Origin: Candidatus Colwellbacteria bacterium GWA2_46_10
GTDB taxonomy: Bacteria > Patescibacteriota > Minisyncoccia > UBA6257 > Colwellbacteraceae
Length of the DNA: 6,953 bases
Direction: 5' to 3'
NCBI GenBank assembly: GCA_001817635.1
Contig: MHIS01000020.1
Span: 14,438-21,390 of the forward strand
In this document: piece by piece, positions 1 to 6,175 of the stretch
Layout of the letters: every line of letters starts with the position of its first letter
Numbering within the stretch: position 1 is the stretch's first letter
Made by a program: the position numbers and the translations under genes
The notes under the pieces: generated by a model
What the model saw: the letters and a program-made list of their open reading frames with translations, nothing else
What the model was told of the DNA's origin: nothing
Databases searched by the model: none

Positions 1-240
1 GTAAATAGCTTCGATGCCATTTATACATATAAGCTAATGGGTATAGACGGCCACCCCTTCAATTGGATACCCATAGATTTCGCCTCTATTCTTTTTGCCA
101 GAGACATAGACCCCGAAAGTTACCTCAACAAGCTAGCAAAAGATCTAGGCATAGATACGAGCAAATATAATGTGCACAACGCCCTGGACGATGCCAGGGT
201 GCTTAGGGAGGTCTATCTCAAACTAACAGGAAAGCCATAA
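1..240 (+). CDS. DEDDh-type 3'-5' exonuclease (RNase H-like fold), C-terminal part
   Basis: The reading frame is open from the first base, so the gene begins upstream of the window and only about 79 C-terminal residues are visible. The first in-frame ATG (position 37) is unlikely to be the true start because the frame continues through it without a stop. Near the end is HNALDDA, which fits the HxAxxDA form of the third exonuclease motif: the histidine is the general base and the aspartate a metal ligand of DEDDh nucleases (RNase T, oligoribonuclease, DnaQ epsilon family). The preceding segment, with FDAIYTYKL and FNWIPIDFAS, resembles the helical part between motifs II and III. The first two acidic motifs lie outside the window. 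It probably trims RNA or single-stranded DNA ends in the cytoplasm; which nucleic acid is unknown. It converges with the NIF3-like gene, the stop codons lying 14 nt apart, with no obvious hairpin terminator between them. Confidence 0.72.
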   Translation, partial: VNSFDAIYTYKLMGIDGHPFNWIPIDFASILFARDIDPESYLNKLAKDLGIDTSKYNVHNALDDARVLREVYLKLTGKP

Positions 241-254
241 TTCCAGTTCTAACA

Positions 255-473
255 TCATCCACGATACGGAACAGCTTCAAACTTACCCACTTCACCGATG
301 GCAGGATGAGCACCCTCCCCAGGCTTGAATCGTCCGATACCCTTTATGGAAAAACTGCAATAGTCACAATTGCCTATTTTGCCTGCCCCAGCTTTGCCTA
401 TAGCATCACGCACAACATCCACGTGACACTCAGAAACAGACACTACAATTTTTACGTTATTGGACAGGTTCAT
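255..473 (-). CDS. Short NIF3/YqfO-like (CutA-fold) domain protein, C-terminally truncated
   Basis: A 72-residue protein matching the N-terminal two thirds of the CutA-like domain found inside YqfO/NIF3 proteins and as stand-alone proteins of about 100 residues. Recognisable blocks are KIVVSVSECHVDVVRDAIGK, the AGAGKIGNCDYCSF turn, and the GRFKPGEG...PAIGEVGKFE segment. Full family members continue with a strand around a conserved RIE and a final helix-strand of roughly 30 residues; here a TGA follows PYRG. The start is chosen as ATG at 473 because AGGAG lies 6 nt upstream; the in-frame TTG at 479 abuts that AGGAG and is too close. The Shine-Dalgarno overlaps the secA stop codon, so the gene is the third cistron of hpf-secA. 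The biochemical role of the family is not established; the fold is known for trimerisation and metal binding in CutA. It may be a degraded remnant or a functional short form. Confidence 0.7.
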   Translation of the reverse strand: MNLSNNVKIVVSVSECHVDVVRDAIGKAGAGKIGNCDYCSFSIKGIGRFKPGEGAHPAIGEVGKFEAVPYRG

Positions 474-479
474 GCTCAA

Positions 480-484
480 CTCCT
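480..484 (-). promoter_or_regulatory. Shine-Dalgarno site AGGAG for the NIF3-like gene
   Basis: AGGAG on the minus strand overlaps the last bases of the secA TAG stop and lies 6 nt before ATG 473. It is the clearest ribosome binding site in the window. It decides the start of the downstream gene and suggests translation coupled to secA termination. Confidence 0.75.
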
Positions 485-2999
485 ATTTCCCATGGCACTT
501 CTTGTATTTCTTCCCGCTTCCACATGGACATGGGTCATTTCTTCCAACTTTTTTGTTAGCAACGTCTAACTTGATCGTAGGTCTCCCCTCTTCGGTCTTC
601 TCGGTTTTTAGTTTAAACAGATGCGCGAAGATCCAGCCCTCAATGCCCTTCTCCAGCTGGTCAAAGAGCATTTTGCTCTCCCTACGGTACTCAACTAGCG
701 GGTCTCTTTGCCCGTATGCGCGGATACGCACCGATTCTCTCAAGGCTTCGATGTCTTCCAGATGGTTCATCCATAACAAATCCATTATGGCCACAAGCTG
801 CACTCCCAGCATTTTAATACCCTCAAATTTCTCTATGTGAACCTTCGCCATTTCCCCAGCCTTCTCAAGATCATCAACCGGAGCCCCTATTTCTCTCAAA
901 ACAGCCTTCTTTCTCTCTTCTGGAACATCGACACTCTTTAGCTCATCGAGTTGCTTCATGAAGTTTTCCTCCACGAAATGCCGAATGTATTCGCCGTCCT
1001 CCTCAATGGCAGTTAAAATCCTCTGGCGTTTGTCGTAGAAGGTAAGCCTTTGTTTGTTAATAATATCGTCGTAATCCAGTAGGTGTTTACGTGAATCGAA
1101 GTTAAAACCCTCTACCTTGCTCTGCGCCTGTACTAGTGATCTTGAAACCATCCTGTTTTGGATAGGGTGATCTTCGGGAAGATCAAAACGTTCCATAATG
1201 CCCTTAATACGGTCTCCCCCGAAGATGCGCATCAGATCGTCCTCCAAAGACAAGAAGAACTGGGATGAGCCGGGGTCTCCCTGCCTGCCGGAACGCCCGC
1301 GCAACTGGTTATCTATACGCCTCGCCTCGTGTCTTTCCGTCCCGATAACATGCAAACCTCCCAGCCCCTTAACTTTCTCGTAGTTCCCCTGATCGAAAGG
1401 TCTGCCTCCCAAGATAATGTCCACCCCTCTACCCGCCATGTTGGTTGCAACCGTCACGGCTCCTACATGACCGGCCTGCGCGATAATGGCACCTTCACGT
1501 TCGTGGTTTTTGGCGTTAAGAACTTCATGCGGAATACCGGCCTTACTCAAAAGCCCCGATAACACTTCGTTTTTCTCAATGGATACGGTGCCGATCAGTA
1601 TGGGCTGACCTTTCTCGTGACATTCTTTGACGTTGCCGATAATAGCCCTGTATTTAGCATCAAGGTTTTTGTATATGAAGTCCTCCCTGTCCTCTCTAAT
1701 TAATGGATTGTGCGTGGGGATAGTGGCCACTTCCAGTCCATAAACCTTATGAAATTCCTCGGCCGAGGTTTGAGCTGTACCCGTCATTCCCGCTAATTTT
1801 TGATACAAGCGGAAATAGTTCTGGATGGTAATTTGGGCAAAGGTGCGTGATTCATCTTGCACGGCTACTCCCTCCTTTGCCTCAATAGCTTGATGAATCC
1901 CTCCGCTGTACCTGCGCCCAGGCATCAAGCGGCCGGTGAACTGATCGACTATGATAATTTCTCCATTCTTTACCACGTACTCGGTATCACGCTCATAAAG
2001 CGCTCTCGCCTTCAAACTCGCCTCTAGGTAGTGAGCTAGACGTAAATTCGAAGGAGCATATAGATCCTTGACGCCGGTAATTCCTTCAATTTTGTCTATG
2101 CCTACCTCCGTGATCTCAACCGATCTCAATTTCTCATCTACAACGTAGTCTTCTTCCGGTTTCAACTTTTTAACCGCATCGGCAAAAACTCTGTAATAGT
2201 CAGAGGAGCCACTATCTGGAAAAGAAATGATTAAAGGCGTGCGCGCTTCGTCAATTAAAATAGAGTCAACCTCGTCGATGATCGCAAAGTGAAGAGGCCT
2301 TTGAACTTGCTCCTCCTTGGAGCGCCTCAAATTATCCCGTAAATAGTCAAAGCCGAACTCGTGATTGGTGCCATAAACTATATCCGCCGCATACGCCTCT
2401 CTTCTGGATATGGGACGCAAGAATTCCTCTCTCACTTCGAAGCTACCCATCTCATCCCTCTCCTTGTCAACCAGTATTTCCTCCTCATCCGTTAACTTCC
2501 AATCCGGGTCATACATATATTGCGCGTCATGCACCAAGCAAGCTACCTGAAGTCCAAGAGCGTAATAGATCTGACCCATCCAGACAGTATCACGCTTAGC
2601 TAGATAATCGTTGACTGTTACGATGTGCACTCCTTTTCCGTTAAGGGCATTGAGATATACCGGGGCGGTTGCCGCCAACGTTTTTCCCTCACCAGTCATC
2701 ATTTCCGCAATCCCTCGCTGGTGCATCACAAGCCCTCCCCAGAGCTGAACATCATATGGTCTTTGGCCGAGTTTCCTCTTGGCGGATTCCCTCACCAAAG
2801 CGAAGGCTCTTACTAAAAGTTCATCCAGGGATTCTCCTCCTTTGGCCTTCTTTTGAAGTTTGAGACTTTCTTCTTTGAGTCCATCATCCCCCAAAACAGA
2901 AAGTTCCTCCTCCAAGGCGTTAATTGCTTCAATTTCTTTTGGTTGTTTAGGCAAACGAGCTCCAAAAATCCGTCTACCCAGATCTTTAACTGATTTCAT
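483..2999 (-). CDS. secA: Preprotein translocase ATPase subunit SecA
   Basis: An 838-residue, apparently complete SecA, the motor that pushes unfolded preproteins through SecYEG using ATP. Visible elements in order are Walker A MTGEGKT (residues 101-107), TVNDYLAKRD, GTNHEFGFDYLRDN, Walker B DEVDSILIDEARTPLIIS (DEVD 242-245), the GMTGTA segment of the helicase core, TNMAGRGVDIILGG, and the arginine-finger region RGRSGRQGDPGSSQFFLSLED. The scaffold and wing region carries LWMNHLEDIEALRESVRIRAYGQRDPLVEY-type sequence. The C-terminus is a SEC-C zinc motif, CPCGSGKKYKKCHGK, with C824, C826, C835 and H836, the part that in other bacteria binds SecB, ribosomes or lipid. An extra block of about 35 residues (roughly 151-199) sits before REAYAADIVYG compared with E. 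coli SecA. The ATG start lies 4 nt after the hpf stop, with only a weak GAGA upstream, so translation is likely coupled. Co-transcription with hpf is a common bacterial arrangement. Confidence 0.98.
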   Translation of the reverse strand: MKSVKDLGRRIFGARLPKQPKEIEAINALEEELSVLGDDGLKEESLKLQKKAKGGESLDELLVRAFALVRESAKRKLGQRPYDVQLWGGLVMHQRGIAEMMTGEGKTLAATAPVYLNALNGKGVHIVTVNDYLAKRDTVWMGQIYYALGLQVACLVHDAQYMYDPDWKLTDEEEILVDKERDEMGSFEVREEFLRPISRREAYAADIVYGTNHEFGFDYLRDNLRRSKEEQVQRPLHFAIIDEVDSILIDEARTPLIISFPDSGSSDYYRVFADAVKKLKPEEDYVVDEKLRSVEITEVGIDKIEGITGVKDLYAPSNLRLAHYLEASLKARALYERDTEYVVKNGEIIIVDQFTGRLMPGRRYSGGIHQAIEAKEGVAVQDESRTFAQITIQNYFRLYQKLAGMTGTAQTSAEEFHKVYGLEVATIPTHNPLIREDREDFIYKNLDAKYRAIIGNVKECHEKGQPILIGTVSIEKNEVLSGLLSKAGIPHEVLNAKNHEREGAIIAQAGHVGAVTVATNMAGRGVDIILGGRPFDQGNYEKVKGLGGLHVIGTERHEARRIDNQLRGRSGRQGDPGSSQFFLSLEDDLMRIFGGDRIKGIMERFDLPEDHPIQNRMVSRSLVQAQSKVEGFNFDSRKHLLDYDDIINKQRLTFYDKRQRILTAIEEDGEYIRHFVEENFMKQLDELKSVDVPEERKKAVLREIGAPVDDLEKAGEMAKVHIEKFEGIKMLGVQLVAIMDLLWMNHLEDIEALRESVRIRAYGQRDPLVEYRRESKMLFDQLEKGIEGWIFAHLFKLKTEKTEEGRPTIKLDVANKKVGRNDPCPCGSGKKYKKCHGK

Positions 3000-3003
3000 T
3001 AAA

Positions 3004-3318
3004 TTAATTCTCTAGCTGATCCTTGTATTTATCGATCTCCCTCTGAAGAGTGTCCTTCACTTTGTCTATACACTCTCTTACGTCTCCTCCCTCGTGAGTG
3101 GCACGCAAAAGTTTCCCAGGAAGAGTTAAGTTGACCTCCGCGTAGTAGACATCTCCGTGACGGTGATGCTGCGTGCTACGTGCTACCTCCACCTCCGCCC
3201 TAACGAGACCCTCGTTAAAACGCTTCAGATACTTGTCCAACGAGCCTATCCGCGTGTCTATGTATTTCTTGAGAGGCTCTGTGAGGTCTAGCTCTCTGGA
3301 TTTGATATCGATCCGCAT
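3004..3318 (-). CDS. hpf: Ribosome hibernation promoting factor, short form (HPF/RaiA family)
   Basis: A 104-residue protein of the S30AE/HPF family, which binds the decoding centre of the 30S subunit and silences or protects idle ribosomes. The opening MRIDIKSRELDLTEPLKKYI and the segment DVYYAEVNLTLPGKLLRA followed by a lysine-rich C-terminal helix are typical. There is no C-terminal dimerisation domain, so this is the short type rather than the long HPF of Firmicutes. The longer frame begins at GTG 3327, but that codon touches the TATAAT box of the predicted promoter and would lie upstream of the transcription start. ATG 3318 also gives the canonical family N-terminus, so it is preferred. 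With a transcription start near 3321 the mRNA would have a leader of only a few bases. It heads the hpf-secA-NIF3-like operon, which suggests joint control of dormancy and secretion capacity. Confidence 0.93.
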   Translation of the reverse strand: MRIDIKSRELDLTEPLKKYIDTRIGSLDKYLKRFNEGLVRAEVEVARSTQHHRHGDVYYAEVNLTLPGKLLRATHEGGDVRECIDKVKDTLQREIDKYKDQLEN

Positions 3319-3327
3319 TTCATCCAC

Positions 3328-3356
3328 ATTATAGCCAGCTGCAACGCCTTAATCAA
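3328..3356 (-). promoter_or_regulatory. Sigma70-type promoter for the hpf-secA operon
   Basis: On the minus strand, TTGATT (3356-3351) is followed by a 17-nt spacer and a perfect TATAAT (3333-3328). The -35 matches the consensus TTGACA at four of six positions. The expected transcription start, about 7 nt downstream, is near 3321, only about 3 nt before the hpf ATG at 3318. This is the best promoter visible in the window. Confidence 0.78.
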
Positions 3357-3366
3357 AGAGACGTTG

Positions 3367-3372
3367 TATAAT
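3367..3372 (+). promoter_or_regulatory. -10 element TATAAT for the SIMPL gene (probable leaderless start)
   Basis: A perfect TATAAT is followed by 6 nt (atagct) and then ATG 3379, so transcription would begin at or next to the start codon. No good -35 is seen about 17 nt upstream (acgcct), and no Shine-Dalgarno precedes the ATG. The box overlaps the codons between an in-frame TTG at 3364 and ATG 3379, which argues against the TTG start. Confidence 0.62.
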
Positions 3373-3378
3373 ATAGCT

Positions 3379-4119
3379 ATGAACGAAAAAATCAAAAATG
3401 CCTTGGGGATCGCCCTTATTTTAGGCACGCTCGCGGTCGCATATGTGGGTATAAACTTCGCGATGTCGTATCAGCCATATCCAGGAGCGACTTTCAGCGT
3501 CTCCGGAGAGGGTGAAGTAGTGGCCATACCGGATGTCGGACGTTTCACTTTCAGCGTGCTTTCAGAAGGTCCTGAGCTTAAGAAGCTACAGAGCGGGAAT
3601 ACGGAAAAATCTAATACCATTATCTCCTTCCTCAAAACTCAAGGGGTTGAGGAAAAAGACATCAAATCCGAGTCATATAACATTTCCCCCACTTACCAAT
3701 ACTACGAATGCAACTTATATGGAGTCTGCCCTCAAGCGCAGATCTCAGGGTACAGGGTGGAACACTCCGTCTCAGTTACTGTCCGCAACCTGGAAAATGC
3801 AGGCACTCTCCTCTCGGGAGTAGTTGAAAACGGAGCCAACACGGCATCCAACCTAAACTTCGAAGTTGATGATCTAGAAAAAGTGCGCGATGAAGCTCGC
3901 GCTACTGCCATCGCTAACGCTATAGAAAAAGCTGGGGCTATGGCAAAAGTCGGAGGTTTCAAGATCGGCAAAATGGTAAGCATTTACGAAGAAACCCCGT
4001 ACGATTATGGATACGGCGGCGGTGAAATGTTAGCAAAAGAAGCTTTCCCGGCTCCTACTCTAGAACCCGGATCTCAAAAAGTGACGGTGAGAATAAATAT
4101 CTCTTACGAAATTAAATAG
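3379..4119 (+). CDS. Membrane-anchored SIMPL domain (DUF541, YggE-like) protein
   Basis: A 246-residue protein with a short charged N-terminus, one hydrophobic segment at about residues 8-29 (NALGIALILGTLAVAYVGIN) and a SIMPL/DUF541 domain from about 38 to the end. Supporting features are FSVSGEGEVVAIPDVGRFTF near the start of the domain, a SESYNISPTYQYY strand, GYRVEHSVSVTVRNLENAG, a helix with ARATAIANAIEKAGAMAKV, and the closing KVTVRINISYEI strand. No lipobox cysteine is present, so the segment most likely acts as an uncleaved anchor with the domain outside the membrane. Two cysteines (C111 and C117) lie in a loop and could form an extracytoplasmic disulfide. The family's molecular function is unsettled; E. 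coli YggE is linked to oxidative stress protection. ATG 3379 is chosen over TTG 3364 because a TATAAT box occupies the bases between. It is divergent from hpf and ends 1 nt from the PurD-like gene's stop. Confidence 0.88.
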   Translation: MNEKIKNALGIALILGTLAVAYVGINFAMSYQPYPGATFSVSGEGEVVAIPDVGRFTFSVLSEGPELKKLQSGNTEKSNTIISFLKTQGVEEKDIKSESYNISPTYQYYECNLYGVCPQAQISGYRVEHSVSVTVRNLENAGTLLSGVVENGANTASNLNFEVDDLEKVRDEARATAIANAIEKAGAMAKVGGFKIGKMVSIYEETPYDYGYGGGEMLAKEAFPAPTLEPGSQKVTVRINISYEIK

Positions 4120-4120
4120 T

Positions 4121-5437
4121 CTAGGGGTCTAAATATCCCCAGGTGTGAAGGCGGTCACTGTCGGTTGACCATTTGCCACCAATGTCGGTGCGGTAGAACA
4201 TGTTCGGGACCATGATATTTTGGCCCCGGTTGTATAACAATCTCCTCGCCTCATCTACTGTTGTACCACTGGCTGTAACCACCAGCACTACTCCCGAAGT
4301 CCCTGCTACCCTCCACGTGCCATTGTCGTTCCGCACATCTTCTAGGTGTATTCCTTCCTTAATGGCAGGATTTTTGAAAGCAACAGCTAGATCTTGATAT
4401 CTTTCCACTATCTCCGATCTTTTGTCCGATGCGAAGTATGAAGGGACTAAGATTCTCATCCCGATCTGAAATCCCCTTTTAGTCCTCAGCACAAAATCCT
4501 CCCCGGCAGCCATTTTATAGAGCCATTCCCCAGCTGGCATAGTTATGCCCTCTAGTTGAATTGGAATGGTCGGGTAGCCAAACCGACAAGTAAACTCTAG
4601 TGGGTATATTCCCCGATGATTGACGATACAGTTGATGTCTATATACCCCACATATCCCGCCTCCCGGATCGCAGGCAACATCTTTTCGAGGGTAGCCTTA
4701 AAGAGTTTATTTGGCTCACTCCAGTACATCAACGTTCCCATTTCCCCGGAAAAAGGCCCTATATCTCCCGGGAACACTCTTTTATGTTCAAAGTTCACAT
4801 TTATGGGGTAGATAAAATCGTGGCCGTTAAAGAAAGCCCCTACCGCCACCTCTACTCCGGCAATATACTTTTGCAATTGAAATACCGGCGTGTGTTTTGC
4901 CCATACATCCTTGTTCTGCTCTAACAACTCCAAGATATCCTTTCCGTCATCGTCTTCCCCTAAGAAAAGCATTCCCCTACCTGTTGATGGGGTATTGCCT
5001 CCCGGTTTAAAAACATATCTTTCGGGATTCTCCCTAACGAACTTAATGGCCTCGTCGTAGTTTGAGAATTGCCAGTTAGGCAAGATATTCACTCCGTGCC
5101 TTTTAAGCTCGGATTGCCCAAACTCACGATCCATCTCTAACTTGTCCGTGTACTCCGTCCCCCCGACAACCAATTTCCCCCCCTTGCGCAGTTTCTCTGC
5201 TGTCGGACCAAACTCAATATCATCGAAAACAATAATGTCCGCCCAATCTACAAAGGGCTTCCAATCATCCACACGCTCTATAAAACCATCGTATACTCCG
5301 GCATCACCCGAAGATCTTATATATGCTTTAACTTCATGCCCCTCCTTCACTAAAGTCCAAGCCAAATCGCCGCTCAAACTTTCGAGGGAAACGAAAAGAA
5401 ACTTTTTCTTAGGAAAAGGAATATCGTTACCGTTCAT
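4121..5437 (-). CDS. PurD-superfamily (GARS-like) ATP-grasp ligase, divergent
   Basis: A 438-residue homologue of phosphoribosylamine-glycine ligase. An N-terminal Rossmann-like domain (about 11-95, FLFVSLESLSGDLAWTLVKE) lacks the GGREHA loop of true PurD. The ATP-grasp region has YVFKPGGNTPSTGRG (141-155), FQLQKYIAGVEVAVGAFFNG, HKRVFPGDIGPFSGEMGT (218-235, where PurD has GDTGPNTGGMGA) and PLEFTCRFGYPT (279-290, where PurD has EFNxRFGDPE). The C-terminal domain ends with TSGVVLVVTASGTTVDEAR and MFYRTDIG, as in PurD. The family chemistry is ATP-dependent joining of a carboxylate to an amine through an acyl phosphate. The Mg-binding Asn after the Glu is Thr283 here, and the GDPE region is GYPT, so the substrate may differ from phosphoribosylamine. 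It starts 3 nt after the pgeF stop with no clear Shine-Dalgarno, so it is probably coupled in a murB-pgeF-ligase operon. No purine genes are nearby. Automatic annotation would probably call it purD, but the specificity is unproven. Confidence 0.82.
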   Translation of the reverse strand: MNGNDIPFPKKKFLFVSLESLSGDLAWTLVKEGHEVKAYIRSSGDAGVYDGFIERVDDWKPFVDWADIIVFDDIEFGPTAEKLRKGGKLVVGGTEYTDKLEMDREFGQSELKRHGVNILPNWQFSNYDEAIKFVRENPERYVFKPGGNTPSTGRGMLFLGEDDDGKDILELLEQNKDVWAKHTPVFQLQKYIAGVEVAVGAFFNGHDFIYPINVNFEHKRVFPGDIGPFSGEMGTLMYWSEPNKLFKATLEKMLPAIREAGYVGYIDINCIVNHRGIYPLEFTCRFGYPTIPIQLEGITMPAGEWLYKMAAGEDFVLRTKRGFQIGMRILVPSYFASDKRSEIVERYQDLAVAFKNPAIKEGIHLEDVRNDNGTWRVAGTSGVVLVVTASGTTVDEARRLLYNRGQNIMVPNMFYRTDIGGKWSTDSDRLHTWGYLDP

Positions 5438-5440
5438 CTA

Positions 5441-6175
5441 TTATTTCATACCAACTACAGTAGCAAACCTTCCCTCGTTCTCTCCCGTACGTACCGAGCG
5501 GTAATGAGAGAAATATTCCAACGACGTGAAGGTGTCGATACTGCTCGTATAAATATTATTCTCTTTTACTCCCATATCAAGTAGCTGCCTCCGGTTATGC
5601 CCGGCAACGTCCACCCAGAACTTTCCATCCCTCTCCTGCCTGACGAAATCCTTCCATTCATTTTTATCCTCTTTGAAAAAATCTAGTCTATATGAATTTT
5701 TGCCAATACTTGGACCACCGTAAGCTATAACATTACTCGGATCAACTCCGAACACCTCCACCATCTTCCTAATCGTTTTATCTACAAGTCTTAGGTTGGT
5801 TGTAAGACGCCCTAAATGAACCAAGGCTAATATCTTTTTTACTGGGTCATAGAGAACCATTGGTATGCAATCTGCGATTAGCAGGAATAAATACACCCCC
5901 TTTTCATTGGTAATTAAAGAGTCGGCCGCTACCCCCCTGTCTCGACACGAACTCATTCCCTTACCCGAATCATTTTTCCCCACTACCTCTACCCCATCAC
6001 TTTGACCCAGATCGGCTATTACGCAGTCCCCGGGAGTCAAACCATTTTTCTTCAGGAATTTCCCCCTGCAGTCAATAACCGTTTTCTCTGGACCCCATTT
6101 ACACGACAAATTCCCATCTTCCCTATTGGAAACAGCGTAGAGCAGGTCTTCGTGAATGAAATTCTCATCCATCAT
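5441..6175 (-). CDS. pgeF: PgeF/YfiH-YlmD family (polyphenol oxidase/laccase-domain) protein, divergent
   Basis: A 244-residue member of the DUF152 family. Studied homologues act as Zn-dependent purine nucleoside phosphorylases and adenosine deaminases, and E. coli PgeF (YfiH) prevents wrong amino acids entering peptidoglycan stem peptides; the older multicopper oxidase label is doubtful. Seen here are AADSLIT, LLIADCIPMVLYDP (C103), LALVHLGRLTTN (H120), NVIAYGGPSIGKNSYRLD, a QLLDMGV helix and a C-terminal EYFSHYRS before GRFATVVG. The family metal site is His-Cys-His. Cys103 and His120 are kept, but the usual first motif QVHG reads QSDG, replacing that His with Asp60. HAGWRG is altered to HLGRLT, and the CT...FSYRR block is also changed. 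The start ATG 6175 is preceded by GGAG with 8-nt spacing (6187-6184) and overlaps the murB stop as ATGA. The position after murB supports a cell-wall role, but activity is uncertain given the substitutions. Confidence 0.85.
   Translation of the reverse strand: MMDENFIHEDLLYAVSNREDGNLSCKWGPEKTVIDCRGKFLKKNGLTPGDCVIADLGQSDGVEVVGKNDSGKGMSSCRDRGVAADSLITNEKGVYLFLLIADCIPMVLYDPVKKILALVHLGRLTTNLRLVDKTIRKMVEVFGVDPSNVIAYGGPSIGKNSYRLDFFKEDKNEWKDFVRQERDGKFWVDVAGHNRRQLLDMGVKENNIYTSSIDTFTSLEYFSHYRSVRTGENEGRFATVVGMK

Noticed and set aside
474..479. TTG start at 479 for the NIF3-like gene
   Set aside because: It directly abuts the AGGAG site (zero spacing), while ATG 473 has a normal 6-nt spacing.
460..840. 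Plus-strand open frame of 126 codons opposite the secA 3' end
   Set aside because: It lies antisense to conserved SecA and resembles no family; no convincing start signals were seen.
3364..3378. TTG start at 3364 for the SIMPL protein
   Set aside because: The codons between it and ATG 3379 contain the perfect TATAAT box, no Shine-Dalgarno precedes it, and ATG 3379 gives a typical anchor start.
4124..4140. GGGG-N9-CCCC inverted repeat just past the SIMPL stop, a possible terminator
   Set aside because: The stem is only 4 bp with a 9-nt loop, no T tract follows on either strand, and the bases are coding for the last residues of the PurD-like ligase.
5441..6175. Multicopper polyphenol oxidase or laccase activity for the PgeF-like protein
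   Set aside because: The family name is historical; studied members are Zn-dependent nucleoside enzymes or peptidoglycan editing factors, and copper-cluster His motifs are not seen.
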